In this document: positions 18,629 through 26,108 of the stretch, one piece after another
Layout of the letters: each line of letters begins with the position of its first letter
Position numbering within the stretch: the stretch's first letter is position 1
Source of the DNA: JANQEU01 sp965228045
GTDB taxonomy: Bacteria > Bacteroidota > Bacteroidia > Cytophagales > Cyclobacteriaceae
DNA length: 64,000 nucleotides
NCBI GenBank assembly: GCA_965228045.1
Contig: OZ245789.1
Span: forward strand, 930,001-994,000
Direction of reading: 5' to 3'
The notes under the pieces: generated by a model
Databases searched by the model: none
The model's input: only the letters and a program-made list of their open reading frames with translations
Told to the model about the DNA's origin: nothing
Position numbers and translations under genes: made by a program

Positions 18629-19060
18629 ATGAAAACACTGATATTGATGTTGATGATATTTGGCTGTAATTCATCAAAACCGGAAAATGCTGATCAACCT
18701 CAAAAAGTTGATCCTATGCCAAATCTGGAACAAACAAAATGGCTGTTTAAGGTCGTGGATGGCGTGTATAACTATTATGAGTTCACCTCTAAATCAGATT
18801 TTAAATACTACAGTGCAGAGCAAGAGGACATGTTCTATGGGAATTATGAAATTAAGAAAGATACCTTGTACACGTTTGTAAACATATCTGCTAGTGATAG
18901 TTTGTTGGATGCAAATTCTCCGCATAGGTCTCTGAAAACGAGAGGGAAGTTCATTATGAAAGATGGGAAACTGCTACTTGTTTATAATGAATATAAACAT
19001 TTAACGGGTTGGATCCCTACCGAACTATCCCCTAACTTGTTTTACATTAAAGAGAATTGA
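18629..19060 (+). CDS. Small lipoprotein, candidate immunity protein for the RHS toxin
   Basis: A 143-residue lipoprotein with signal sequence MKTLILMLMIFGC (Cys13 lipidated; Phe at -2 is unusual). After a short linker comes a beta-rich domain resembling lipocalin-like or DUF-type small lipoproteins: WLFKVVDGVYNYYEF, then a run of short strands ending in LFYIKEN. No named family is recognised. It starts 4 nt after the RHS stop with an AAGAG purine stretch in the gap, and a terminator-like hairpin follows directly, so it is the last gene of that operon. Immunity proteins of polymorphic toxins occupy this position, and a periplasmic lipoprotein would suit a toxin acting on the cell wall. This role is inferred from position and localisation. 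Confidence 0.6.
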   Translation: MKTLILMLMIFGCNSSKPENADQPQKVDPMPNLEQTKWLFKVVDGVYNYYEFTSKSDFKYYSAEQEDMFYGNYEIKKDTLYTFVNISASDSLLDANSPHRSLKTRGKFIMKDGKLLLVYNEYKHLTGWIPTELSPNLFYIKEN

Positions 19061-19064
19061 ATCA

Positions 19065-19092
19065 AAGCATCTGAGAAATCAGGGGCTTTTTC
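19065..19092 (+). terminator. Intrinsic terminator after the RHS operon
   Basis: Stem AAGC-at-CTGA, loop GAAA, CTGA complement TCAG-gg-GCTT, followed by TTTTC. It begins 5 nt after the lipoprotein stop. The stem has a two-base internal mismatch, so strength is moderate. Confidence 0.55.
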
Positions 19093-19210
19093 ATTCTACC
19101 TGATCAGGTAAAAATATACCCTAAAGGGTCAGTCCAATTTTTTTGAAATTTTTACTTTTTGGGAATGTTACTGATCAGTAAGAAATGTGACGGAAAAGTA
19201 GTTTTCGATC

Positions 19211-19371
19211 TCCTCAGAGTCACTTTAGAAAGGGCCTGTGGGATGAAAAGGACTCTGAGTGTTTCTTGAAAGGAATGCTTTCCTCTAAAATCCCAGAGTC
19301 CTCGACAGGTGACTCTGAGTAAGGTGACTCTAGTAATCGTAATCTCAGAGTTCTCTGCGAGTAACTCTGAG
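19211..19371 (+). repeat. REP double-hairpin cluster upstream of the RAYT gene
   Basis: Three inverted repeats. Hairpin I: CTCAGAGTC (19213-19221) with GACTCTGAG (19251-19259) around a 29-nt loop. A middle one: CAGAGTC (19294-19300) with GACTCTG (19311-19317). Hairpin II: CTCAGAGTT (19344-19352) with AACTCTGAG (19363-19371) around CTCTGCGAGT. Between I and the middle copy is a small hairpin GAAAG/CTTTC. This fills most of the 367-nt gap between the lipoprotein gene and the transposase. A matching arrangement lies downstream of the transposase at 20221-20331. Confidence 0.85.
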
Positions 19372-19409
19372 TGAGTGTGAGAGGGTATGAAATATCTGAG
19401 TGGTTTACA

Positions 19410-19417
19410 TAACTTTG
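19410..19417 (+). promoter_or_regulatory. -7 promoter element of the RAYT gene
   Basis: TAACTTTG matches the Bacteroidota TAnnTTTG consensus exactly. The RAYT ATG at 19428 is only 10 nt away, so the transcript would have a leader of a few bases or none. Confidence 0.5.
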
Positions 19418-19427
19418 TTTACCAGCT

Positions 19428-20021
19428 ATGTCAACTCATATTGTTCATTCGGAAAAGGAATGTTTCTATTTTGTCACATTTACCTGCTATAAGTGGCTTA
19501 ATCTTTTTGAAGAAGCGAACATTTATGACTACCTGGAATTTTGGTTTAAAAAATTAAAAGAGAAGGGGTGTCTCCTGAATGGGTATGTGATTATGCCGAA
19601 TCATATGCATCTAATCTTGTATGTAAAGGAGGAAGTGGAAGACTTTAACAAGTGCATTGCAGAATCCAAGAGGTTTTTGGCTTATGAGATAGTGAAACGT
19701 CTCCGTCAGGCAAACAAGCACAATCTGCTAAATATTCTACAGTCAGGTGTTCAAAAAAATGAATTAAAGAACGGAAAGAAACATCAGGTTTTCCGGCTAT
19801 CATTTGATGCCAGGAAACTGGATGAAATGGGTGTGGTCAATGTGCTGAATTATATCCATCAAAATCCGGTAATGGGAAAGTGGAATCTGATTGATGATTA
19901 CATTAATTATCCATATTCCAGTTCAGGATTCTACGAAAATGGAGATATTCCTAAATACGGATTAGTCGATTTTCGGGATACGCTCTCAGAGTCCTCTACG
20001 AGTGACTCTGAGGTTCAATGA
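19428..20021 (+). CDS. REP-associated tyrosine transposase (RAYT, Y1_Tnp family)
   Basis: Single-strand HUH-type nuclease of the IS200/IS605-related RAYT group, expected to nick and move the REP hairpins around it. The opening (ECFYFVTFTCYKWLNLFEE) is the usual RAYT start. The metal-binding HUH pair is His59 and His61 in VIMPNHMHLIL. The nucleophile is most likely Tyr142 in NYIHQNPV, with the typical downstream YPYSSSGFYE. At 197 residues it is full length. The last 12 residues, LSESSTSDSEVQ, are encoded by a REP hairpin (19985-20012), and even the stop codon lies in repeat-type sequence. It is flanked by similar REP clusters on both sides. A fragment of a second copy lies at 27829. It has no TnpB partner, as is normal for RAYTs. 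Confidence 0.92.
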   Translation: MSTHIVHSEKECFYFVTFTCYKWLNLFEEANIYDYLEFWFKKLKEKGCLLNGYVIMPNHMHLILYVKEEVEDFNKCIAESKRFLAYEIVKRLRQANKHNLLNILQSGVQKNELKNGKKHQVFRLSFDARKLDEMGVVNVLNYIHQNPVMGKWNLIDDYINYPYSSSGFYENGDIPKYGLVDFRDTLSESSTSDSEVQ

Positions 20022-20066
20022 AAAACTCAATCTGATATCTCAGAGTTCACTACTATAAACTCTTAG
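19985..20066 (+). repeat. REP hairpins overlapping and following the RAYT 3' end
   Basis: CTCAGAGTC (19985-19993) pairs with GACTCTGAG (20004-20012) inside the last codons of the RAYT gene. A second, decayed hairpin follows: CTCAGAGTT (20039-20047) with AACTCTTAG (20058-20066). The rest of the 555-nt gap to 20576 holds three more repeat types, listed separately, and one recurrent upstream element. Confidence 0.8.
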
Positions 20067-20092
20067 CAGGGTGAACTCCTCTTTAGTTCTGG

Positions 20093-20125
20093 ATTCCCCT
20101 ATAATTTCTACGAAATTCGGGGAAT
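20093..20125 (+). repeat. Second hairpin family (ATTCCCC/GGGGAAT), copy 1
   Basis: Nested inverted repeat: ATTCCCC (20093-20099) with GGGGAAT (20119-20125), and inside it AATTTC (20103-20108) with GAAATT (20112-20117). It is embedded in a longer repeated block beginning near 20059 (CTCTTAGCAGGGTGAAC) and ending near 20140. The same block recurs at 20348-20430, and a decayed form follows the RAYT relic at 27925. Confidence 0.75.
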
Positions 20126-20170
20126 GACGGTAGGAGGTTTGGGCTTGTTTCACGTTCATTCCCTAGCTGG

Positions 20171-20189
20171 CGCGAGCGTGTCGCTCGTG
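20171..20189 (+). repeat. GC-rich hairpin CGCGAGCG/CGCTCGTG
   Basis: CGCGAGCG (20171-20178), loop TGT, CGCTCGTG (20182-20189); an 8-bp stem counting G-U pairs. Its GC content contrasts with the AT-rich surroundings. Only one copy is seen in the window. Confidence 0.5.
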
Positions 20190-20220
20190 TCCAAGAAAAG
20201 AAGTGTAGCGAATTTCCACC

Positions 20221-20331
20221 TCCTCAGAGTCACTTTCGGAAAGGGTTTGAAAGGAGGGAAAGGACTCTGAGTGTTTCTTGAAAGGAGTGCTTTCCTCTAA
20301 AAACTCAGGGTTCTCTTCGAGTAACTCTGAG
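20221..20331 (+). repeat. REP double-hairpin cluster downstream of the RAYT gene
   Basis: Hairpin I: CTCAGAGTC (20223-20231) with GACTCTGAG (20263-20271). Then the small GAAAG/CTTTC hairpin. Hairpin II: CTCAGGGTT (20304-20312) with AACTCTGAG (20323-20331). It closely resembles the upstream cluster at 19211-19371, so the RAYT gene is bracketed by direct copies. Confidence 0.85.
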
Positions 20332-20382
20332 TGGAGTGAAAGGTTTTAACTCTTAGCAGGGTGAACCCCTCTTTAGTCCGGG

Positions 20383-20415
20383 ATTCCCCTATAATTTCTA
20401 CGAAATTCGGGGAAT
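20383..20415 (+). repeat. Second hairpin family (ATTCCCC/GGGGAAT), copy 2
   Basis: Same nested hairpin as at 20093, within a direct repeat of about 80 nt (20348-20430). ATTCCCC is at 20383-20389 and GGGGAAT at 20409-20415. Confidence 0.75.
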
Positions 20416-20460
20416 GACGGTGAGAGGTTCGGACCGCGTTGTACAATTCTTTGCGTTAGT

Positions 20461-20478
20461 TGTTAATAACTTTTTCCA
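20461..20478 (+). promoter_or_regulatory. Recurrent upstream element, copy 3
   Basis: TGTTAATAACTTTTTCCA, followed by CTTAACGCTGGCGTC, 116 nt before the RHS start at 20577. About 38 nt (20451-20488) are nearly the same as copy 4 at 25999-26036. The flanks GCGTTA and TAACGC form an outer inverted repeat. TATATTTTCG (from 20508) is a -7-like match downstream. Confidence 0.55.
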
Positions 20479-20576
20479 CTTAACGCTGGCGTCTTCCTTA
20501 AAAATCTATATTTTCGACAAAATAAGGAAGTTTGACTCATTAAAGAACCAAGTACTTAAGACCACCAAAATTATCC

Positions 20577-23405
20577 ATGAAACGTTTTATTCAATCAGCC
20601 CTGTTTCTTGCTGTTGGCTATTTTCAAGTTAACGGCCAGGAAATGCCAAATTTGGTACCTCCGGCACCAGAGACTGCTAACTTTTTTCAATATCTGGATT
20701 ATCCTGTAAGTCATAATACTGGACTTATGCAGATAAGTATTCCATTGTATGAAGTAAGAAGCGGCAGTTTGTCTGTTCCGATTTCAATCAATTATGATCC
20801 TTCTGGATTCAAAGTCAATGAAGTAAACGGACCAATAGCCGTAGGTTGGAATCTAATGGCTGGAGGAATGATTGCGAGGACAGTCAAGGGTTCAGTGGAT
20901 TTTGGTGATTATCCTTTTCCAGATCCTTTCGAGACAGCAGGAGTAACTGACAATCTAGACCTTGCCTATTTGGAAAAGGTAACTCATTTTCCAAATAACG
21001 TTGAGCTTGCACCTCAAGGAACATGGTTGGATAGTGAATATGATATTTTTTCATACTCATTTCCTGGAGGAAGTGGAAAACTAATTTTTGAAGATGACGG
21101 AGGTGTCAAGACTCCAGTTACTATACCATTTAAACCTTATCAAATTACGCCCTATGCCTCAGTGCAGTTAGGGGAAATTGAAATTGTGGATGATCAAGGT
21201 ACTTATTACAAGTTCGAAGCCATGGAGAATATTGGTTTCTCGAATGGATTAGCACCTACAGGATATCCGTTAACGGAGATTATATCCGCTGATAAGACGG
21301 ATACTGTCCAATTTACATATGAATTAATCAATCAGAAGCGATATGGCATTTCGCAAGTCCAGATAGTGCAAGATAATTTTAATGACTACGGTAATGAGGG
21401 AGATATTCTGACTCCGCCACCTACAGAAAGTACACAAGAGGATTGGTATCAGGTAGCCAGATTAACAAGAATTGACTTCAAAATGGGACACGTAGATTTC
21501 ATTTTGAATGAATCTACCGATTGGGTAGAGTCCATTGAAATTAAACGAAAAAATGGAGCTATTGTAAAATCAATAAGTTTTGAACGTTCTTTATTATTCA
21601 ATGTAGTTCAGGCCCAACATAGCCTCAATTTGCTTGATGAAGTAAAATTCAACGATAAAACTGGGAATGGAATTGAATCCTATGAGTTTGAATATTATCC
21701 AGCCGTTCAAACGGATGGAAATCAATTAAATGTTCGATATCAGGATTGGTGGGGGTATTACAATGCTTCAAATGAAAGTGATATGATCCCTGTTCATTCA
21801 ATTCAGGCTCAAAGTAACGCTTGGTCTGGTAATATAGATGTTGGAGACCCATTGGCAAATAGAGCTCCAAATTTAAATGCGATGTCCAGTGGTGTGCTGA
21901 AGAAAGTTACCTATCCAACCGGTGGGAGTTCTGAATTTATTTATGAGAACAACAAATATTGGAGTATATCCACCAATTCCCCTCAACCTGGGCCAGGTTT
22001 GAGAATAAATCAAATTATAACAGTTGATAATAATGGGAATAATAACAAAAAGACATTTAAGTACGGAATATCTGAGTCTGGCTATGGTAACCTCGAACTA
22101 CAACCAGCATTAGATAAGATGCGGACGGTATATCGTCATGAATATTTTAATACTGGAGGTGGTGCCAGAGGCTATTTTAGGGAGAGGGTCCTATATTCGG
22201 GATTCGTTCCTCAATTGACCGAACTTGCCTCAAGGCCTATTATTTATACCGAGGTAACTGAGTACAATGGGACTTCAGCCAATAATGCCGGAAAAATAGT
22301 CTATGAGTACGATTATATTCCTTGGGGCTTTGAGGGAATTGGTAATCTAAAATGGCATATTCCCAATTACAATTACTGGAATTCCTCATCATTGGTTAAG
22401 CAAAGGGTTTTTAAGTTTATAGGTGCAGGTTCATATTTGATCCAAAGTTCCAAAACAAATTACTACTCGGCCAATTTGTTGCAGACTGTGGAGGGACTTC
22501 ACGTGCAGCGAAATCATCAAATACCCCAAACCGGGCAGTTGGTGGATCAGACTTACGGCATATACCCTGAGTCATACGCAGTATTTGGTGAAGGCTTGGA
22601 CGTATATGCTAATGATGAATTTCTGATCACATCAGGAAGTAAAAATCTTACTATGGTTATCGACTCGGTTTACGATGATAATGATATTGCCCTAAGGACT
22701 AGCACTTATTACACTTATACTGACGAACAGTATGTAGCTACCAAATCATTTACAACGGCTGATGAAGATGTTCTTACAACAGAGTATTACTATCCATCGG
22801 ACTTCCCATCGGATCCGGTTTTTTCCGATATGACAGATTTTAACAGCAATTTGCGAAATGTGCCGATACTGACTTCGGAATACAGAAATGGTCAGCATAT
22901 CAAAAGTGTGAGGACAAATTTTTTTGATTGGGGTGGTGCCTACGAGATGTTTGCACCCATGAATGTAGAAATAGCTTTTGGTAATAATGCTTATGAGGTA
23001 AGAATGGAATATCTGGACTATGATATTAATGGTAATCTTATAAGTTTTAGAAAAAGTGATGATCGAGTCACTTCGCTTGTATGGGGATATGGTGGAGATT
23101 TTCCTGTGATCCAAGTTGAGGGAGCTGATTACAATCAGATAGAAAGCGTTTTGGGAGTTGGTTTCAATTTGGAGGGAGGAAGTACATTAAGCCAAACCCA
23201 AATAGATAATCTTAGGACGAATCTGCCGACAGCATTTATCTCGACATTTACATATGATCCATTTTACGGGATGACGAGCCAGACAGATGCTAATGGGAAA
23301 ACAACCTACTATGTTTTCGATCGGTATGGTCGCCTTAGAGATATTCGGGACCATCGGGGATATATATTAAAGCAATACGAATACAACTACGCCGGAGGGC
23401 AGTAA
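20577..23405 (+). CDS. Secreted RHS/YD-repeat family protein without a toxin tip
   Basis: A 942-residue exported protein (signal peptide to about residue 21, cleavage near VNGQ). The N-terminal part contains ISIPLYEVRSGSLSVPISI, GFKVNEVNGPIAVGWNL and GGMIARTVKG. This is the start seen in Bacteroidota SpvB/RHS-like proteins. Scattered YD-type repeats follow (NGNLISFRKSD, YVFDRYGRLRDIRD). The protein ends in HRGYILKQYEYNYAGGQ, the usual natural end of this subgroup. It has no DHLGN core and no variable C-terminal domain, so it is not expected to be a toxin itself. It heads an operon with a fibre gene 59 nt downstream. Probable role: large surface shell or adhesin. Confidence 0.8.
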   Translation: MKRFIQSALFLAVGYFQVNGQEMPNLVPPAPETANFFQYLDYPVSHNTGLMQISIPLYEVRSGSLSVPISINYDPSGFKVNEVNGPIAVGWNLMAGGMIARTVKGSVDFGDYPFPDPFETAGVTDNLDLAYLEKVTHFPNNVELAPQGTWLDSEYDIFSYSFPGGSGKLIFEDDGGVKTPVTIPFKPYQITPYASVQLGEIEIVDDQGTYYKFEAMENIGFSNGLAPTGYPLTEIISADKTDTVQFTYELINQKRYGISQVQIVQDNFNDYGNEGDILTPPPTESTQEDWYQVARLTRIDFKMGHVDFILNESTDWVESIEIKRKNGAIVKSISFERSLLFNVVQAQHSLNLLDEVKFNDKTGNGIESYEFEYYPAVQTDGNQLNVRYQDWWGYYNASNESDMIPVHSIQAQSNAWSGNIDVGDPLANRAPNLNAMSSGVLKKVTYPTGGSSEFIYENNKYWSISTNSPQPGPGLRINQIITVDNNGNNNKKTFKYGISESGYGNLELQPALDKMRTVYRHEYFNTGGGARGYFRERVLYSGFVPQLTELASRPIIYTEVTEYNGTSANNAGKIVYEYDYIPWGFEGIGNLKWHIPNYNYWNSSSLVKQRVFKFIGAGSYLIQSSKTNYYSANLLQTVEGLHVQRNHQIPQTGQLVDQTYGIYPESYAVFGEGLDVYANDEFLITSGSKNLTMVIDSVYDDNDIALRTSTYYTYTDEQYVATKSFTTADEDVLTTEYYYPSDFPSDPVFSDMTDFNSNLRNVPILTSEYRNGQHIKSVRTNFFDWGGAYEMFAPMNVEIAFGNNAYEVRMEYLDYDINGNLISFRKSDDRVTSLVWGYGGDFPVIQVEGADYNQIESVLGVGFNLEGGSTLSQTQIDNLRTNLPTAFISTFTYDPFYGMTSQTDANGKTTYYVFDRYGRLRDIRDHRGYILKQYEYNYAGGQ

Positions 23406-23464
23406 ATCGATTTCGGTAAGTATTCGGACAAAATTCTTTTTTTAATCTGTTTTCTAATTACGAT

Positions 23465-24556
23465 ATGAGAACTACTCTCCTATTAATGCTCGTATTATGG
23501 AGTGTATCCTTAGCACAAGCACAAACAACACTTACTCTTGGAAGGGCACTTTATTTTTCACAATCTGGTTTGGCCGGAGACGGCTTACCTTATGCAAGGT
23601 TTGATGAGATTTATGGAATAAGGTTTAACTCACCTAATCCTGCCTGGGTATTAAGTTCAAAGCCTTCGGTTTTAATTGGTTATAATCCGCAGGGGCAGAA
23701 TTGGGGCAACGGTAATCTATATGTATCAGGTAATATTGGAGTTGGTACCTCTAGTCCAACAGAAAAGCTCGAGGTAAATGGAAATATTAAGTTTACCAGT
23801 TTTTCTAATAACCTGGCTTGGGCAAATACAGGTGTAAGTCTGGGTGAAGACTTTGGTTTTCATGTGGTTGGTGATGCGTCACATCCTGTTCAGATTCGAT
23901 CTGCCTCTCTTCTTGTTGGGTATCAGCAGAGTTCAGCGATAGATAGAGGTACGGGGAATCTATTTGTGAGCGGCAATGTCGGAATTGGCACTGCAAGTCC
24001 ATCTGTTAAACTTGAAATTGCCGGGAATGGGGGAGAAACAACTAATTTAAAAGTTGCCGGACGCATCGAAAGTGGAAATGGCATCTACTTAAGTGAGAAT
24101 AACTCTCAACTAATAGGCAAGTATTCAACAAGTACAATTGGGGTTTATAACCTGGGTTGGAGAATGTTTATTGATGATTCGGGAAACGTAGGAATTGGCG
24201 TGGATAACCCGGATGAGAAACTCACCGTCAAAGGCAAGATCCACACTCAGGAGGTGAAGGTTGATCTTGAAGGTTCAGTAGCCCCTGACTACGTCTTTGA
24301 GGAGGATTATGACCTGAGGTCCCTGGATGAAATCAGATCGTATGTTCAAACTAATGGTCATTTACCGGAAATCCCTTCGGCTGCTCAGATGACCGAGGAG
24401 GGGATAAACCTGAAGGAGATGAACCTATTACTGTTGAAAAAGGTGGAAGAGCTGACGCTTTACCTGCTACATCAGGATACTCTTCTTAGAGCTCAGGAAG
24501 AAAGATTTGAAAAACTTGAACTGGAAATAGAAGCTTTGAAATCTGATCAAAACTGA
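23465..24556 (+). CDS. Secreted fibre-like protein with conserved helical C-terminal module
   Basis: Signal peptide of about 19 residues (cleavage near AQAQ), then three beta blocks each with a GNIGVGT/GNVGIG phrase. The C-terminal module follows: LTVKGKIHTQEVKVDLEG, VAPDYVFEEDY, HLPEIPSAAQM, MNLLLLKKVEELTLY and a terminal coiled coil. The KGxIHTQEVKVD phrase is shared with the genes at 7008 and 24947. It differs from the NGNIRALAPIWAD phrase of the 10072/10961 pair, so two subtypes of the module exist. It follows the second RHS gene and probably belongs to the same transcript. Function inferred as for the paralogues. Confidence 0.75.
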   Translation: MRTTLLLMLVLWSVSLAQAQTTLTLGRALYFSQSGLAGDGLPYARFDEIYGIRFNSPNPAWVLSSKPSVLIGYNPQGQNWGNGNLYVSGNIGVGTSSPTEKLEVNGNIKFTSFSNNLAWANTGVSLGEDFGFHVVGDASHPVQIRSASLLVGYQQSSAIDRGTGNLFVSGNVGIGTASPSVKLEIAGNGGETTNLKVAGRIESGNGIYLSENNSQLIGKYSTSTIGVYNLGWRMFIDDSGNVGIGVDNPDEKLTVKGKIHTQEVKVDLEGSVAPDYVFEEDYDLRSLDEIRSYVQTNGHLPEIPSAAQMTEEGINLKEMNLLLLKKVEELTLYLLHQDTLLRAQEERFEKLELEIEALKSDQN

Positions 24557-24588
24557 TTTTTAGATTAAAGCAATTTGATACTACAACT

Positions 24589-24840
24589 ATGAAATCTACT
24601 CACTGGATATTGAATATTGTACTTATTCTATGGGCGTTTGCCAACCACTCACAAGTCCTAAATGCAAGTAGGATTGACTTTACCAATGACATTAATTACA
24701 AGATTAATTTTTACCATAATTCGAATAGCAGTGGTGATAGGTATGGAATGGAGGTGCAACCTCATCAACTCCGGATTTACTCCGGAGAACAAGGGCATCT
24801 TGACGGTGGCATTTTATACGCCTCCTCAGAGTCACTTTAG
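24589..24840 (+). pseudogene. Fibre-like gene truncated by a REP element
   Basis: An 83-codon open frame that starts like its paralogues, with a signal peptide (cleavage near NHSQ) and a short beta-type N-terminus. It breaks off at YASSESL followed by a stop. The last codons are REP sequence: CTCAGAGTC begins at 24825. The GNVGIG repeats and C-terminal module are missing. It follows the intact fibre gene by 32 nt, so it was probably the third gene of that operon. The fragment could still be translated. Truncation by REP insertion or by a deletion with a REP at the junction would look the same. Confidence 0.65.
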
Positions 24841-24925
24841 AAAGGGCCGGTGGGATGAAAAGGACACTGAGGTTCAAAGAAAATCTGCTCTACTAATCTC
24901 AGGGTTCTTTGCGAGTAACTCGGAG
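24823..24925 (+). repeat. REP double-hairpin unit at the truncated fibre gene
   Basis: Hairpin I: CTCAGAGTC (24825-24833) with GACACTGAG (24863-24871, one mismatch). Hairpin II: CTCAGGGTT (24898-24906) with AACTCGGAG (24917-24925). The unit fills the space between the truncated gene and the convergent fibre gene ending at 24947. Confidence 0.8.
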
Positions 24926-24946
24926 TGGGGTGTAGACTGTTTTAAT

Positions 24947-25927
24947 TCATTCCAATTTTGTTTCCAGTTCTACGATCTTCGTCTCGGCGAATTCTAGCCT
25001 TTTTAATAACTCAATCTGATATAATGTCAATTCCTCGATTTTCTTCAAGAGTGTTAAATTCATTTCCTTGAGTTTTATTCCTTCTTCAGCCATTTCTCTA
25101 GCTGAAGGTACACCTGGGAGATGACGATTATCCTGAATGAATTTTTCCACTTCAGGAAGTGTCCATAACTCATAATCCTTTTTAAATACATAATCAGGTG
25201 CCACAGCCCCGATCATGTCCACCCGTACTTCCTGTGTATGGATATCTCCTTTTACCGACAGCTTCGCATCGGGTAGATCTGTTCCCGTGCCGATGCCAAG
25301 ATTCCCTGTATCTCCGTCCAGGTACATTAAATGGGTACCGTTCCTTTGCCAGGAAATTTTACTGTAACCGGCAGTATTGGAACTGATGTCAATGGACATT
25401 CTTTGATTGTAGGTATCATGTACTCCTCCAACTAACGCCAGTCCGAGACCTCCGTTTGTAGAGGTTACATAGGGGTACGCCTCATTCGATACAAGGGTAC
25501 CGCCTCTAAACTGAATCCCGGGATAATTGTTGTTGTCAGATGTCGTGCCCTCGACCACAAGGTACTTGGAAGGATCAAACCCACCTGCTACATTGACAAT
25601 CCGTAATTTGCTGAACGAGCTAGTGGCACCTATGCTAACATTACCCTTTACCACCACATCATTCACTGCGGGGGCTGCATATCCGTAATTGTCAGCTACC
25701 ATTATGCCACCGGTAAAAAGACCCCCAGCAGTTGTCGAATTCGTGGAATTGATAATTTGAAGATATCGGTTCGGTGGATTAATGTCCTGCCCCATATAAA
25801 TTACTGGTGATCCTCCGCTTTGACTTTCAATGATCGTACCATAAACGTGGGGAGTCTGCGCGAGAATCGGATATGAAACTATAACACAAAGAATGCAAAT
25901 GACACTGAAGAATAGCTTGTTATTCAT
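24947..25927 (-). CDS. Secreted fibre-like protein with conserved helical C-terminal module
   Basis: Leftward fibre gene. The ATG at 25927 (residue 11 of the longest frame) gives a clean signal peptide ending near ILAQ, so it is preferred to 25957. Beta-rich body with GNVSIGA and GNLGIGT phrases. C-terminal module: LSVKGDIHTQEVRVDM, VAPDYVFKKDY, HLPGVPSAREM and MNLTLLKKIEELTLY, with a short coiled coil rich in Glu and Leu. It has the same module subtype as the genes at 7008 and 23465. Its end lies 22 nt from a REP hairpin. It converges on the truncated fibre gene and diverges from the remnant at 26109. Confidence 0.75.
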   Translation of the reverse strand: MNNKLFFSVICILCVIVSYPILAQTPHVYGTIIESQSGGSPVIYMGQDINPPNRYLQIINSTNSTTAGGLFTGGIMVADNYGYAAPAVNDVVVKGNVSIGATSSFSKLRIVNVAGGFDPSKYLVVEGTTSDNNNYPGIQFRGGTLVSNEAYPYVTSTNGGLGLALVGGVHDTYNQRMSIDISSNTAGYSKISWQRNGTHLMYLDGDTGNLGIGTGTDLPDAKLSVKGDIHTQEVRVDMIGAVAPDYVFKKDYELWTLPEVEKFIQDNRHLPGVPSAREMAEEGIKLKEMNLTLLKKIEELTLYQIELLKRLEFAETKIVELETKLE

Positions 25928-26008
25928 GATTTTTAGATTATGATTAAATATTTTCAACGAGCGGGATGACTGCCAAAACTAGCGTCCTTTAAAATACTTT
26001 GCATTAGT

Positions 26009-26026
26009 TGTTAATAACTTTTTCCA
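26009..26026 (+). promoter_or_regulatory. Recurrent upstream element, copy 4
   Basis: TGTTAATAACTTTTTCCA plus CTTAACGCTAGGAG, almost the same as copy 3. It is 100 nt before the ATG of the remnant at 26109, the spacing seen before intact fibre/RHS genes. TTATTTTCAG downstream is a weak -7-like match. Confidence 0.55.
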
Positions 26027-26108
26027 CTTAACGCTAGGAGAAGAGGAATAATGAATTATTTTCAGTAATTCATTCTAGATAACTCAATAGTTCAAATCAT
26101 TTTTTCAT

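Noticed and set aside
20451..20488. Replication origin (TTTTCCAC-like DnaA boxes)
   Set aside because: The AATAACTTTTTCCAC motif slightly resembles DnaA boxes, but copies sit singly before fibre/RHS genes, vary in the box positions, and no dnaA or origin genes are present.
7008..25957. Prophage
   Set aside because: The fibre-like genes resemble tail fibres, but no capsid, terminase, portal, tail tube or integrase gene is present, and each protein has a Sec signal peptide.
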